A DNA stretch of 64,000 bases from assembly GCF_003589595.1 (NCBI RefSeq), contig NW_020654289.1, positions 5,217,866 to 5,281,865 on the forward strand, given 5' to 3'. How positions within the stretch are numbered: the first letter of the stretch is position 1; each line of letters starts with the position of its first letter. The notes beneath the pieces were generated by a model. That model saw only the letters and a list, made by a program, of their open reading frames with translations. It did no database searches and was not told the origin of the DNA. The position numbers and the translations under genes were made by a program. The stretch comes from Hyposmocoma kahamanoa. Taxonomy: Eukaryota; Arthropoda; Insecta; Lepidoptera; Cosmopterigidae. This document shows positions 23,709-37,800 of the stretch, piece after piece.

Positions 23709-24422
23709 TAGAGATGCCACGAATATTCGGCTACTATTCGATATTCGGCCTCTTCGGCCACTTCTATTACCTTTAATATTCAGTATTCGGTCGAATACAG
23801 AAAATCAAATAATGAAAATAAAGCACAACTTATTTAAAATGTATCATGTATTTTCTTCACAAATTATTGCTTTAATGCTTAAAATCAATCAGTGGCAAGT
23901 GTTGAATGAAAACAATTTTTTCAGCATTTTTTTTTCACGATTGCGCTTTTCCTCATAAACAATTCCTGCTTCTGAAAATAGCCTCCTACTACAAACACTA
24001 CTGCCAGGAGACGATAGATAAATCTTAGTAAATTATGACAGGCTTAGTTCCTGTTTTGCATTTGCTGACCATCACTTGTAAGGATCTGCCGTCCGATGTA
24101 TGCGAACAGTTTCAAATAAAAATTAATTTCATGCGCAATAGAACTTTTCTCCACATCCTCATCATTTTGCATATTATCTGTAGCGACTTCTTCAAAACAG
24201 ACCCAGAAACTGTCATGTATTGAGTCTATCGTTTTATTATTTTTCAAAAAAACACCCCACCTCCGTTAAGTCCGCACGCAGCAATGAGACAGGTCGTAAC
24301 AGGTCGCGCGTGAAATGCACCGATCTTACGCTGAACATTCGGCAGCCGAATATTCGGTGCATCGGCCGAGAGGGTGGCCGAATATTCGGTATTCGGCCAA
24401 ATCACTATTCGTGGCATCTCTA
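23709..24422 (-). mobile_element. hAT transposon remnant with transposase fragment
   Basis: Perfect 17-bp terminal repeats TAGAGATGCCACGAATA, flanked by TTATGAAG and TTATGAAC (7 of 8 match), the hAT target size. On the minus strand, 24003-23936 encodes CSRRLFSEAGIVYEEKR, the C-terminal dimerisation block of hAT transposases. Upstream, the frame 24247-24044 holds DSFWVCFEEVATDN. The rest of the transposase is deleted. The ends also carry repeated ATTCGG blocks. Confidence 0.88.
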
Positions 24423-24430
24423 TTATGAAC

Positions 24431-24969
24431 CCGGTAAGGGCACAGCAAAAACAATATCTTTTAGAAGATTACTAGTTAGTAAGATTATTACTTATTTTAT
24501 CATTCCGGATTAATTAATTTTTTTTAAATAACGTTCTTTAATGTACGGTGTTACCTGCATATTAATTTTGCTATCACTGCCTTTGATTGGCTGGAAGATA
24601 TAACTTTTAGTTATTTAGTGCAATAAAAAATAAAAATAAAATGTAATTATTTATATCATTATTTTATAATAACATATTTATTAGGTAAGTGTGTGTACAT
24701 TATGAGTTATTTATATAAATAGTTGGATTTGTATTACATATAATACAAATCTGAGGTTGTACAGAGTAAACAGCACGTCAAATTTAAACTTATTATATAA
24801 ATTCAACAGTATAAGTCTTACTACAAGGGCGGTCTACAGTTATAAGTGTGAAGCTTAATATGCTCTTGGATAGCCAAAGTATAGAGTTTGTTAAAAAAGT
24901 TGTACGCTATTAACGCATTAAATTCTTGTTAAAATTTTTCTTTCACTGTGTTTTAAAGAGAAGGTTTTT
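24431..24969. other. No feature recognised
   Basis: Very AT-rich spacer. Confidence 0.5.
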
Positions 24970-25250
24970 TTAGTAGCAGTGAAAGAGTTCGTCCAGGGAA
25001 GTACTGCCACCTTACAAATCAAGCAGTAATGAGAGCATTTACTACGTTCCGGTTTTGAAGGGTAAGGGTGCTTGTGAAATTACAGGCATATGGACTTCTC
25101 AATTTATGTCTCAGATCTTTACGATTTAAAGTCAAAACTTTAAATGCCACTGAAAAGTGGCACTGCGACTGTTATGGACAGGCGTGTCGCTTACCACCAT
25201 GCGCACGACTAATTCGTTTCGTCACTTGGTATCGTAAAAAAATAAAATAA
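24970..25250 (+). repeat. SINE-A copy 8
   Basis: Near full-length, 430 bp upstream of the CCBE1 TATA-like box. Contains an 18-bp internal duplication around GCCACTGAAAAGTGGCACTG. Confidence 0.88.
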
Positions 25251-25680
25251 TAACCAAGTATGATAAGAATATCTGGAAAAAAGATGATGTTAAAAATTTG
25301 TTAGTGATCACGTGTTCTAAATGCGGTCGCTTACTTTAAGCCTGCAAGGCAATTTTCTAAAGTTTTTGGGACCTTATTATTATCAATTCAATTTCCAAGT
25401 GCAAGACGACCTGGACCGTACACATGCAGTAGTCATATTATATTGTAGTCAAGCTACGTTGCATTTTCTTCACAATACAACACAACTACACATTTTGGCT
25501 TATTGTACATCGTATAATCTCGGTAGATGTTACAAAATAAATATAAAACTCAAATTCAAAGGGACCCTTCAGTTTTCTTCGTCAATTAAGACAGCGGTAT
25601 TCTTCAAAGAATCCCCTAATTCTTCCAACAGTGCCCATAATCTATTTTCCAACGATGCCACATGCAACAAGCTGTCCCTG
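25251..25680. other. Upstream region of CCBE1
   Basis: Probable promoter-proximal DNA. A 123-codon frame (25321-25692) is open but overlaps the TATA-like box and has no domain, so it is not called as a gene. Confidence 0.45.
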
Positions 25681-25686
25681 TATAAA
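25681..25686 (+). promoter_or_regulatory. TATA-like box ahead of CCBE1
   Basis: TATAAA lies 44 bases upstream of the CCBE1 ATG. A start near 25711 would leave a 5' UTR of about 20 bases, so either the leader is very short or the true start is elsewhere. Confidence 0.4.
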
Positions 25687-25729
25687 GTTTGAGCAGCCGT
25701 GCACAAACGCATCACGACGTTTAGTCGCG

Positions 25730-25848
25730 ATGCGCGCGCCGTTCGGGCCCGCGGTCCTCACCGCTACAATACTTGCTGCCACCCTGGTACTTTCGCAGGA
25801 AGAGGGTTACTACGCAGAGGATGCATACCAAGAAGACCCTGTCGACTT
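25730..25848 (+). CDS. CCBE1: CCBE1 exon 1: signal peptide
   Basis: Codons 1-39 plus two bases. A short basic start (MRAP) is followed by a hydrophobic run to about residue 22 and then an acidic, Tyr-rich stretch (EEGYYAEDAYQED), typical of a cleaved signal peptide. Donor GTGAGT follows, phase 2. Confidence 0.88.
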
Positions 25849-28800
25849 GTGAGTGGATTATGTGTACCTGGTAGTTTTTTGGTGAAGTTTTTAAAGTTGC
25901 TTAGTTGTGTTTCTTCGTGTAAAAAACCGTGTTTGTGTTTAATAAGATCTTATTAATTGCAATTTGGTATTGATAAAATTTAATTATCAATCCATATAAA
26001 CCAAAGTTAGTCGCCATACAAGACAAGCATTAATATACTTTCATAGGTGTGTTTTAAATTCACTGCTCATATAACCAACAAGGATGGTATTTTTTTACTT
26101 TCAAATGCTCGGAAAACTCAGTAATAATCAAATACATGTTGCAAGCTGCAGGTCAACGACTTCTCAATTTGATCCGGCAGTACACGCCGATGCTGTTCAT
26201 GCTACTCCTTTTGTTAACTGTGAATTAAACATTCAAATATATGAATTAATACTTCATAAAAGACTTGATGGGTTAATTAGTCATTTGCCTCTATGTTGGT
26301 GTCTGTTTTATTTCTTTATAATAATGATAATAATAATAAATATATATTGATAATAATAATAAAATAAAAAGTTTAATGACTGAGATACTAAAGTGCTGGC
26401 AACCAGCCGTCTACAAATAATACATACATTAACTTTTTTTCTAAATATCGAGTGACGGGACGAACAAGTCGTGCGCCTGATGGTAAGCTACTCGCCTGTC
26501 CATAACAGTTGTAGTGCCACTCAGAGCTTTAAATCGCAAAGACCTGAGGGGCACTGCCACTGCGCCCGTCACCCTGAGACATAAGTTGACAAGTCCCATG
26601 TGCCTGTAATTTCACCAGCACCCTTACCCTTCAAAACCGGAACACAGTAATGGTGATATTACTGCTTGGCGGCAGGAATAGGTAAGGTGGCAGTACTACC
26701 TTAGACGAACTCTTTCCCAAGGAGTTCTACTGCTACTAAAAAAAACAACTCGACTTTTAATGTATGTATTATTTGTGTATTCTTTAATAGAATATATGTC
26801 ATTATACTATTGTAAAAGAAAATGTTAGGAAACAATATGATTAGTTTCCTGATTTTGATATCACCAATTAAAACCAAAATCGAAATCATGCAATTAAAGA
26901 AAAAGTAATATAATTATAATAAAACAAATATATCAAATTGACTGTGATTCGGCTACAGAAGACTGCGGAGATTGTGGTATAACCCGTACTGGTTAAGTAC
27001 ACACTGAAAATTAACAAACGCAAAGAGAGCAATAATTATGAAATTCCAAACACGATCCATGCGGGTTGTGTCATCTTGAAGTAAAAGTTGGCAGTTATTA
27101 ACATACTAAACAATAAAAATAGAACATTTTTGTTTGACATCAACATTATCGGTCGTACAATGGTTCCATTAATGTATCTAAAAATTTAGAACGTGATACA
27201 CCTCACCATCTGAGTTTCTCACTTACTCCACACTTTAATACTTAGTCCACAGATGGACATAGCTCCTTCCAAATACAGTCCAAGCCAATTAATAATTTTT
27301 GTTACGAGCGTAAAAATAAGATATTATGTCCCCCGATCCTGTGATTTGTACCTTTCAATGCTGAATATATATCAGAGCTGCTTGCCATGGAAATATCTAT
27401 CTTTCAACAATTAGCTCTTTTACATTATGTCTCTCTTTCTGTTCTTACTGGACAGAAGTCTCCTTTAAGATAAACTCAGCCTTCGAAGAATTTTGAGCCT
27501 ACGTTCTTCAGGTTTTCTCCTATTCCTTCTTGATTAAAGTAACTCAAACGACATATGCATGATGCCAGAAACATTGCTAGGAATGAAATTCGAGACCTCT
27601 GCGTGGGAGGCACGCATTCTCCAAACTAGCTACTACTGCTTATCTAATTAGGGTATGTTATGCATGTTTGTTGAGGAGCAGGCACCTATTCTTTCACCGC
27701 TTTATTTTGACCCCTCTCATCGAAATCGATGCAAGTGTAACGAGACACTGTTTACTGTACCAACCACTCAATCACCGGCATCATAACGCCTACACACAGC
27801 ACGGAACATTCTGATAACGACGATAAGATGTTATGCTGAATAAAATACAATGCACCCACAAAGTTTGTTCGCTTTGTTTGGTAACATATCGAATTGTTTT
27901 TGAATGAAAACTTCGAAGACAAAGGGGGAAATGGGTATAGTCCCTCTACTTACAAAATGTCGTTATGTAACGATTAATTGCGACATTCTTGTCGTAAGTA
28001 AGTAAGACACGCGATGTTAACTCAGTTTTCACAAGGGAACATTCCGCACTAATCATATTTCTTCCTATTACATTAATATTTATTTAATTAAGATAATATA
28101 CAGGTAAGGTAAAAAGGACAATAAAAGCTTAACTACTAGAAAGTAAAACTAGGATTTTTAAATTATATGAATAAAATTGGGTCCCCGCGACAAGGTGCCC
28201 AAGATGCTGGCATCGTTCCCCCTTTGTATTGCTATGCTAATGCGTTGGGCAAGGTAGCTGCCCTTGGGTTTCTCAGATCATCAATTAATTTCAATTTCTT
28301 CCTATTTATAATGTGAATATACAATACGTTTGACACGAACTCAAAATGTGAAATTGTTAACAATAAAGTGAAATTACATTTAGTTTATACAAGAAAATTG
28401 TAATATTGATAGTAATAATATTATGACGTTTTACTACCATGTTATTCATTCATCTTTTGTAAAATACTCCATCAGGGCATTCATTATTAGTGAGTGTCAA
28501 TTACTGGTTAGAGAATTAGTGGATTTTTGGTGTTCATTACTGGAGATTTAAAAAACTGATTACTATACGGTGTGAAAACACGGTTCCTAAAAATTTTCAC
28601 GATATGAAAAAACTTACCTCGAAATTTTACAAGAAAACTACTGTTTTCAATAGGTATTTTACATATACCAATGATTTTTTTTAATATCAACTGAACTAAA
28701 TAGAACACGTATAGTATACCACATACATTTTTTCAAATGTGTTTAATTTCGTTTGTAAGAAAATTAATTCTGAAATAAAGCCAGTGTTCCTGTCGCTCAA

Positions 28801-31800
28801 TCCAAGTCTATAGATCATCCATAGTGGGAAAACGGTTGTACTATGGATATCTTGCTTTAAAAATAGGGCCCCTGATGTTGCAGATGTCCACAGGTGACGA
28901 TGATCCCTGCAAGGTGACGATGATCACTTTCCTTGCAACTGGATAAAAAAAAAATTGTTTTTTTCAGCTCGGACGTCAACATCACCTGTCCTTCAGACAT
29001 ACTCATTCGCAGAAGCGAAATTTGCAAAGAAGATGGAATCGACGTGCCTTGCATGCGAGTGCACTGTTGTGACAATTACGCCCTTATTGCTGGCAGGTTG
29101 GTTTTTTTTGTACGTTAAGCAACTGACATAAATTTCATTATGCTGTGGTTACAAAAAATGTATTTTTTTTATACTATCAAGTGACCGGACGAACAAGTCG
29201 TGCGCCAGAGCTTTCAATCGCAAAGATCTGAGGGGCACTGCCACTACGCCCGTCACCCTGAGATGTAAGTTGACAAGTCCCATGTGCCTGTAATTTCACC
29301 AGCACCCTTACCCTGCAAAACCGGAACACAGTAATGCTGACATTACTGCTTGACGGCAGAAATAGGTAAGATGGCAGTACTTCCCTGGACGAACTCTTTC
29401 ACAAGGAGCTCTACTGCTACTAAATTAACTTGTGTTTATGTAAATTAAGCCTAAGTTGATAAATATGGTAGAAAATTTAAAGTGACCAATCACATGTTAA
29501 TGTTGTTTCTCGTCTTTTGATTTTTAAAATTTTAATGTCATTTGTTCATTTGAATTACCTATTGTTTTCTTTTGGAAGGACATAAACTTTTCCAGTTTTT
29601 TGTTTTTACGGTCTTTTTGTTGTTAGCCTACAATTTGTCCCGTTACTGGGTAAAGGTCTCTTCCCTTGGACTTCCAACTGACTCTATCCGCAGCAATCTC
29701 CAGCCAGCCTTTTAAGAACTCGTTTTCTTTTTAAATAAAGAAACAATTGCGCATTTGACCTCCGTCTCTTCTGATGGAAAGTCACCATTAGGTCGATGAT
29801 GTAGCATGCACACCTAAATGATGCCCATTCACTCTCGCCTTGAAAAGGCCCAAGTTTTCTTAGCGTTCCGGTAATAAGTCTGCTGACAGGGAATTCCGCA
29901 GCAAAACGCATCGTGCGAATCCTTGCAATTTCGACAACTTAGGGGTGGATATCCAGCCTACGTCTAGTCCCCCGATGATGGAAAGGGGAAGGCGGAATCA
30001 AATTATGGAATTCTGTCCCACACTCTTGTAAAACAATTGTATATGTTACTGCACATTGTGCTTACGCCGAAATCCAGCCAGTTTTAATTTCAGATGTATT
30101 CCAAAGACAGTGAGTCCATGTAGTTTACAACTCTGTGAGCAAGCGTGTGAAGTACAAGAAGACAAAGTGTGGTGTTCCTGTCACCGTGGGTTCAAATTCG
30201 ATGTAAACAATTATCAATTGAAGACGCAGCCTTATTGTGTTGGTGAGTTAGATTTTTACTTTAACCACGTTCAGAGAAGGAGGATGACCTCATTCTTCTA
30301 TTCCATTATACCTACCTATACATATTATATATGAAAAAAATAGTTCGACATAAACCGCTTATTAAACATTTAAGCGGTAATTATTTCCGTCAATTCACAT
30401 TCCTCACCACACCAACCATGAGCGCATGGTGGCTATTTCCAATTACGTCCCCCTCGAGGTACACCCCCATCGCTTTCGTAGGACCCTCCGGAGGGAATTC
30501 CTCAACAACCTTGACGACCCTGTTACTGTCGCATCTCGCCACGTTCCTGGCCAACTAAATACCAACACATTCACACCCTACACGAATGATGAAAATAACC
30601 ATCCTCGCTGTCAAGGACGAAGAGCCCCCAGTTCAGCGTGTAGTCGCTCAGATTCGCTCCTACAGCACGTCCTAGTTGTGGAAGTCTCCAGAAGCGTACC
30701 CACGTGGGCGGTATCAGATTCGCTACATAAATTTTTAAACGGGTTACTCACACGTCAGACACCAACTCAAAACGTCCTCCACAAAAAAAAACAACCGTTT
30801 CCGCCATTACGACGATATCGGGTTGAACAGACGTATCGCACGCGCATTATTACTAAACTACATTGTTTTATTGAGTTATTCCTGTACGAAGTGGTGTAGA
30901 CGTCATATTGACGATTATGATGGAATGGATGTACACATCTGTATGATTCACAAACTAGGGTAACTGACAGATTTATTGCAATACCCAATTATACGTCCTT
31001 GAATTTTGGGTAAGCATGATCTACTAAAGTAATAATTACGCCTAGTTTAAATACATTGAGATACATAGGCAGTGTCTTTTCCTAGCAAATTTTGGAATGA
31101 CGTTTTTAATCACATAGAAAGTGGCAAGCTTTGTATCTGGTCTGCGATAATCAAACTGTATTTTTAAAGTACACTGTACAACAAGGTCCCAAGTTTGTAA
31201 ATATCATTATTACCGCATTTAAACATTTTATTAAGAAATTTTATTTGGGATCGGCGGCATGCTTGTCCAAAGACTGTTTTCGTTGCCTTGCTGTACCAAT
31301 AACGTTATGTATAATAGCCCTATCTTCCGAATATGCAGAATTTACAATGATATTTGTAAAGACGAAGATATATGTATGTTCTCTCATAGTCATAAAACAT
31401 TTACGAATAACTGTTCACTAATATTGAATAGCGTTTCCGTGTAGTTTTTATAGTTTTTATGAATTGTAATTTTTTTTTTTTCCTTTTAGGTCAAGTAAGT
31501 TTAAAGTATATGAAGTTAAGCTCATTTTAACATACGTCTTTTATTCAAAAGTTGTACACATACACGCGTACTTGTGTTTGGATTATATTTTAATTAGATA
31601 ATAATATAAGAAAATATGGATTTGATTTACGGTATTCCTATTTTATCACTGACATCGAAAATTCCGTCAATAGACACTGCTATACATTTTATTTATGTAC
31701 GGTCAACTTGCTTCTCTTTACTCTTCTTATCGAGAACGCCCTAGCATTAAATTTAGATCCGAAGTTGAAAGGGAGACGTGTCATTGTCCGTAATTAGAAC

Positions 31801-34800
31801 TTCCTTTATAAATAATTGCAGATGTGAACGAGTGTTTAAATAACAAAGGCGGATGTGAGCAAAACTGCGTTAATGATCCTGGGGGATACCATTGCGAGTG
31901 CAGACTGCCCTTTAGCTTGGCCAGTGATGGCAAGAGGTGCGAGCGGAGCATTCCCATGCCAGTACCGGTAAGATTGATTAAAATAGGTGCTATGCCTAAC
32001 TACTTACATATACAGCGTGACCCACAGCATGCGACACCGAGGGAAAGAGAATTGCTTTATTTTTAAAAGTAAGTAATACTGCCATCAAATTTTTTTTAAA
32101 AGTTGCTTGTCTCGTCTGGAAATCGAAATGTGAAAAAGGGAGCCGGAGATGTACACACAGGTCAGTTGTTGTCGCTGTACTATTTCAGCTTTCTAATTTG
32201 TGATTTTAGTGCAAACGAGAGTTGATATTTAAAAGTGATATAAGGCCCATTAGCCTGATTAATTGCCAGGGATGGATGGTTCTTATTTCGTCTCTATTTC
32301 TGGTTATATACCCGATGCCGTTAAATAAGTAATACCTACTTGACCAAATTAAAAGAAGCAAGATGCGAATGAAGCTTCATACATGACATTGTACTTTAAT
32401 TTCATCGATTATTACTTATTTTGTGACGATGTGACCTCCTTACATCGTCATCCCACCCTTTTATCGCCTTTTCTCCGGTTGCTGGCCACTCGTTTTTAAA
32501 TTTGGAATCGTTCTCTAATTCCTTTGACACATTCCGTCACTCCTTGCCCGCTCGCGGCAGCGAACATGATGTCTTGTCGTCAACAACACAACGTTTTTGA
32601 ACCGTATACCAGTTACCAAAAACTCTTGTGCCATAAACATTTTAAAGATCACAAATATTAATAAAACGGGAATAATATTTATAAAACTGGACTCATTACC
32701 ACTATTTCTTTACCCTTTTGAATTTTGAACTTTAAACTCGCTAAGCAAGGTGTGTAGAGGCTGCGGAGGCTACTACACTTGAAAAGGCTGTAAACCTTAT
32801 TGAGCCGTGACCAGGTTCACGGCAATAAAATAAAAAAACTTCAGGTCCACGGAAATTTATTTCAAGTTGATGGTAAAGAGAAAAAAGAGACTGTAACCAA
32901 AAAGGTATATAAAAACAGGTACGATACTACAAAACATTCCCTGACTTAATTACATACGAATTTGCTTCTGCATGAATATAACGTAGACACTTACCTATCC
33001 CTAAAGGGCCGAGTTATACTGAATTACAGATTGGTATGAAAATTAGCACATGATTAGTAGTAGCTATTACAAATCTGGTAAAGGAATAAAATTTTTAATA
33101 GCACTGTACGCTGCCGTGTTCGAGCAAGGAGTGACAATGGAACGAAACAAAATCAGAATGGTGAGGCAAAGGAATTAAAGAACGATTCAAAATTTAAAAA
33201 CGAGTGGCCAGGAACCGGTGAAAAGGCGATAAAATGGTGGGACCACGGTGTAAGGAGGTCACATCGTCACACACTCTCCTGGCTACATTATGATCCTACA
33301 GAACATTCTAAGCGGTACCAGCAGCTGTGCGCGCTTTCAATTTGAGAGTCATTATTTTTGGTTCCAGATGGCTCTGCCCCTAATACGCACATCCAGGTGC
33401 TACGCGTCATGCGATAGTGTCAGTTGGCTGTCGCAGAAAGTAAAGCTGTTGTCCGATCAACTGCACAATGCGCAAACTGTCCTTAAGAAGATTATGGAGC
33501 ATCCAGTTTTCAGTGACGGTAAAGCGAATATTTCCTGAGAAGAGTATCGGGAATCTCGTGATAATTGCTTTAATAAGAACAACATAATAGCAGTTTCATT
33601 ATTATATTCGTACCATACACCTATACCAGACTATAAGTAATATGCTGGTGCATATAAGACTTTAGAAAATGGTAAATCAAGTTCAAGATAGCTACCTGCC
33701 ACACAGAAATATTTCTGCCAGTTTATTATTGGCATGTAGTTAAATGCTCATTTCAAATTTGCAAAAGCAGCAGGCAAAAAATATAGTCGGTCTTTTTAAT
33801 TATTGATCCTATTGCTCGGAGACACAAAATAAACTGATTTATCAATGAATATTTTTCTGAGCTATGCAAAAAATGTTCGATTTGTATAAATTAACTTTGA
33901 TAGTTTCATGTTGGGCCTCAAAACTAAGACAAATGAGCATTAAAAATAAAATTTAGATACTTATTTCTTTATAATTCGAATTACTAAAATACTTTTTTAT
34001 TCTGATTTGCTAACTTATTTATGTACTAAGTAATATTATATTAATTATAATATAATTTGACCTGAAACCATGTGCGGAAATACAAGCAAATTTCCTTCGG
34101 GCACTCGTCGGCCGCTGCTGCAGCACTTGTTCATAAATACTAACCTAACCCGACCTACTCAATGGAGGGCGCAACAAATATTTGACCTATATGAAAAAAG
34201 AGGGTCAAATATTATTTCTGAATACCAAATAATTAATTTAGTATGCTTAAACATAATGATAGTGTTACATTGAATGCTTATTTATAATTTATCCGTAGAT
34301 CAACTATTATAGAAGGAACAATTATATTATGTACCTATCAAACATAAAAAAATACCGTTAATTTAAAAAAGTGCACATTTGCAATAGGTCTATTACATCT
34401 TCGAGGATCAAATAATATTATCCCTTTATTATGTATTAATGTTATATTACTTCACAGACATTGGTATGATCATAGAGAACCACAAGAGTGTATCGGGATG
34501 TTACAAAGTCAAAACAAGAGTTAATTGTAATTGCATCATTGTATTTTACCTTTAATAAGGCATCGTCATCATCAACCCTTATTACGTCCCGCTACTGGGA
34601 TATTATGTCTATCCTCTAAAGGGTTTGGGCCATATTCCGGCACGCTCGCTGGCCCAATACGTGCAAAAGTCCTCACACATTTCCAAGGGTACGAAACTTC
34701 TTGTGTTAAGCAAATGGAACCATAAGTATTTGAAAACCCTACTGAACCTAGTGGAACCAAGCAGTGAGACCAACAGTCCTAAAGGAAATTTATATGAATG

Positions 34801-37800
34801 ATAAATGTATGTACGTATTTATGGCACCACAGAGATTCGAACTACCAACGAATTAGGGGACCACTCGCCATTTTCGTGATTTTGAAATCCACTCAATTGA
34901 GATATAGCCGTTTATCTATAGGTTCCTCTCCCACCACATTTTGAAATACCTTGTGTTGGGGCGCAGTGTGAGAGATAGTATTATTCGAACCCGAGTAATT
35001 GAATGTAAACTTTTGTCTCATACCAAGTGTTGATATTTTAGAGGTTCCAGAAAGAATGCTCGACTCGATGGCCCCCCTCGAAGGCGGGTTTTGCCGCTGC
35101 GAACGAGGACCTAGAGTAAGCGCAGCTTTACCCTGCATGAACTAATCTAGATACAATTTCATTTAAGAGGAAACGGGTCGTTTGCCTAAGTAGAATTTCA
35201 ATAACAACGAGTGATCGGAATTGAGGGTTAATTTGCCTAAAGTATGAACGTTTTTTTTCTTAGTATGGACATACCCAGTTCGTCATCAGTACGGATAATT
35301 TTTTTTACTGTTTATTTTCTAAACATTCCAAGATATAAAGTATATACGAAGTACCTACCTATAGAAACACAACTACAATGTTATTTTTTTATTCATAGCA
35401 AATATAGCGTTCTTAGGTTTTCGCGATTGTTACACATAGGAAATGATACTATTTTTCCGGATTTAAATCGTGTATATTTGTTTTTTCAAACAAACCAACG
35501 TTTCGGGCCCTTTACAGGACCCATGGTCACGGTGAAAAAGCAAAAAATGGATTGTCTGAAAAAGCGAATATACACGATTTAAATCCGGAAAAATAGTTTC
35601 ATTTGTAGCAAATACTTCATAGGAAATATTCATTTTAATTCGCCAATGTACTCAAATGTAATTATATGTATAATAAGCATATTAGCTTCTGCGAAGTCCC
35701 GGGATTTGTAAAAGCGAATGTCCACGTTATTTTTTAATCTAGCCAAATAAACTCCCTCAATTCCGACCACTAGTAATAGCCAAATATTCAACACATTTTA
35801 ACAAAGTCCGACTGTTGGTCACTTTGAAGGTGGATCTTGACAGGCCTACATATACTACTGAGATAGTTTTCCATTTAGGACGGGTTCCCATTATGTCGTG
35901 ACTTCAGATAGTCGTGCAGTTTAAAGTGTCGTGCCTTGTATAGCTAAATGAAGTTGTTGACACAAAACACCACGGTTAACTGTCGTAACACGGCTTTTTG
36001 ACGTTACGACGACAAACTATCGTGACAATGGGAAGAGATAAAAGATAAATAAAACGTCACGAAAAATGTGACGATAGATAATCGCAGCTTGTAACGATTC
36101 TGTAGCGCAAACGACAAGACGGCTGCCGTGAACCAATAAATTGTCACGATCTTGTGGGAAAAGCTAGACACGACAGTCGTTCAACTATAAAATAAACGTC
36201 CACGACACAGTCACGACAGACAGTCGTGATATGGGACCTGGCTAGACGCGACAGTCGTCCAACGTAGTAAATAAAACGTTACGATATAATGAGAATGCGC
36301 CCCGTAACACTGCGAAATGTGATACTAACTCTGCGAATTGCTAGCTGCTTCCCGTTGTCTTCGCCAAGTCGATGGAAAGACCACCAACTTGTGGTAGTCA
36401 ATCCACCAGCAACAGTCTGGCTTCTCTACCATTATCGAAACTCATATTTGTAATTTATTCAGGGTCCAGCTGGTCCTCCAGGGATGGAAGGGCCCAAAGG
36501 CGACATGGGACCGCGAGGCCCCCGCGGTAACAAAGGCCCCAATGAATCCATGGACCTCATGCTGTTGCTATTGGCTGACGTCAGACACGATATCCGCAAT
36601 TTAGAAGACAGAGTGTATATGAAGGGAGAAGTGTAAGCTATTATTTGTGAATATGCCAGACAATCGAAGTACCTAATTCCCAGGTTTCAAACTTGGAAAT
36701 ATCCTACACTATAAGTGAGAATTTAATATATCACCGAAATAAACTGGTTGTTCCCTATCTCCAGCTTTAAGCTTCTGAAAGAAATAAACACCACATTATA
36801 TCATAATTAAAATTCCACAGGCCCGAAAGATTCAACCTACAGAAAGCGTGGCGAAAACAGCGCAAGCAAGAAAAACAGGCGATGGAGAGCACAGTAGAAC
36901 AAGACCTTGAAGCTTATACGATCCCGGCGGTGGATATCAATACTGGACCTGTCGAGATTACGCCTAACGGTAAGGCTTTTATTTAAATAATACTATGTGA
37001 TGAACAAATTATGCACTTGATGATAAGCGACACGCCTGTCCTTACCAGTTGCAGTGCCACTCAGAGCTTTAAATCACAAAAATCTTAGGGGACCACCCTG
37101 AGACATAAGTTGACAAGTCCCGTGTGCATGTAATTTCACCAGCACCCCTCTTACCTTTCAAAACTGGAACGCAGTGATGCTCACATTACTGCTTGGCGGC
37201 CGAAAAAGGTAAGACCTAGTTCACACTTGGTCGGCGAATTTGCCGACAACCGAAAAAAGTGTTCACATAAAGCCGGATCTTGCAAGAAAACTGGAAACTA
37301 AAGTCCTCACCACAGTCGAAATCAGACCACTGCGCACGATAGATACGAAATTGCGGTGTTTTGGTGGTATCTTAGAAGGTTTAATAAAGTAAAAAGAAAA
37401 CATTGGGTATACCCTATATATATTCTATTTTACTGGAAAGATTTTTAATGGGCCAACTGAGAAGTGACGAGTCAAAGTCTTCAATTGTTTTCGAATGACG
37501 CCATCCTCTTTTGATGATTTATTGGGACGACTTTCGTCGTCGTTCACATTACTCCGGCCCAGGCGTTCTGCCGGCGGTCCGCAGTGACAAACGCTCCGGC
37601 AACAATGCAGAGTTCGGCATTCTTGCCGGGTCCGACGTGATGTGAATAGCTTCATATAAATTGTACAGCCACTAGCCTTTCCGGCAGTTTTACCGATACG
37701 GCATAGTAGGAACTAGGCCTAAGATAGTACTTCCCTGGACGAACACTATCACAACGAACTCGACTGCAACTAATGCCGCTATCGATCGTATAAAATATGA

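Noticed and set aside
25321..25692. 123-codon frame upstream of CCBE1 as an extra N-terminal exon
   Set aside because: It overlaps the TATA-like box, is in a different frame from exon 1, and has no donor that would join in phase; the signal peptide already starts at 25730.
33368..36632. Direct joining of CCBE1 exon 5 to exon 7
   Set aside because: The phases do not agree, and the join would place the collagen region out of frame and reach a stop quickly.
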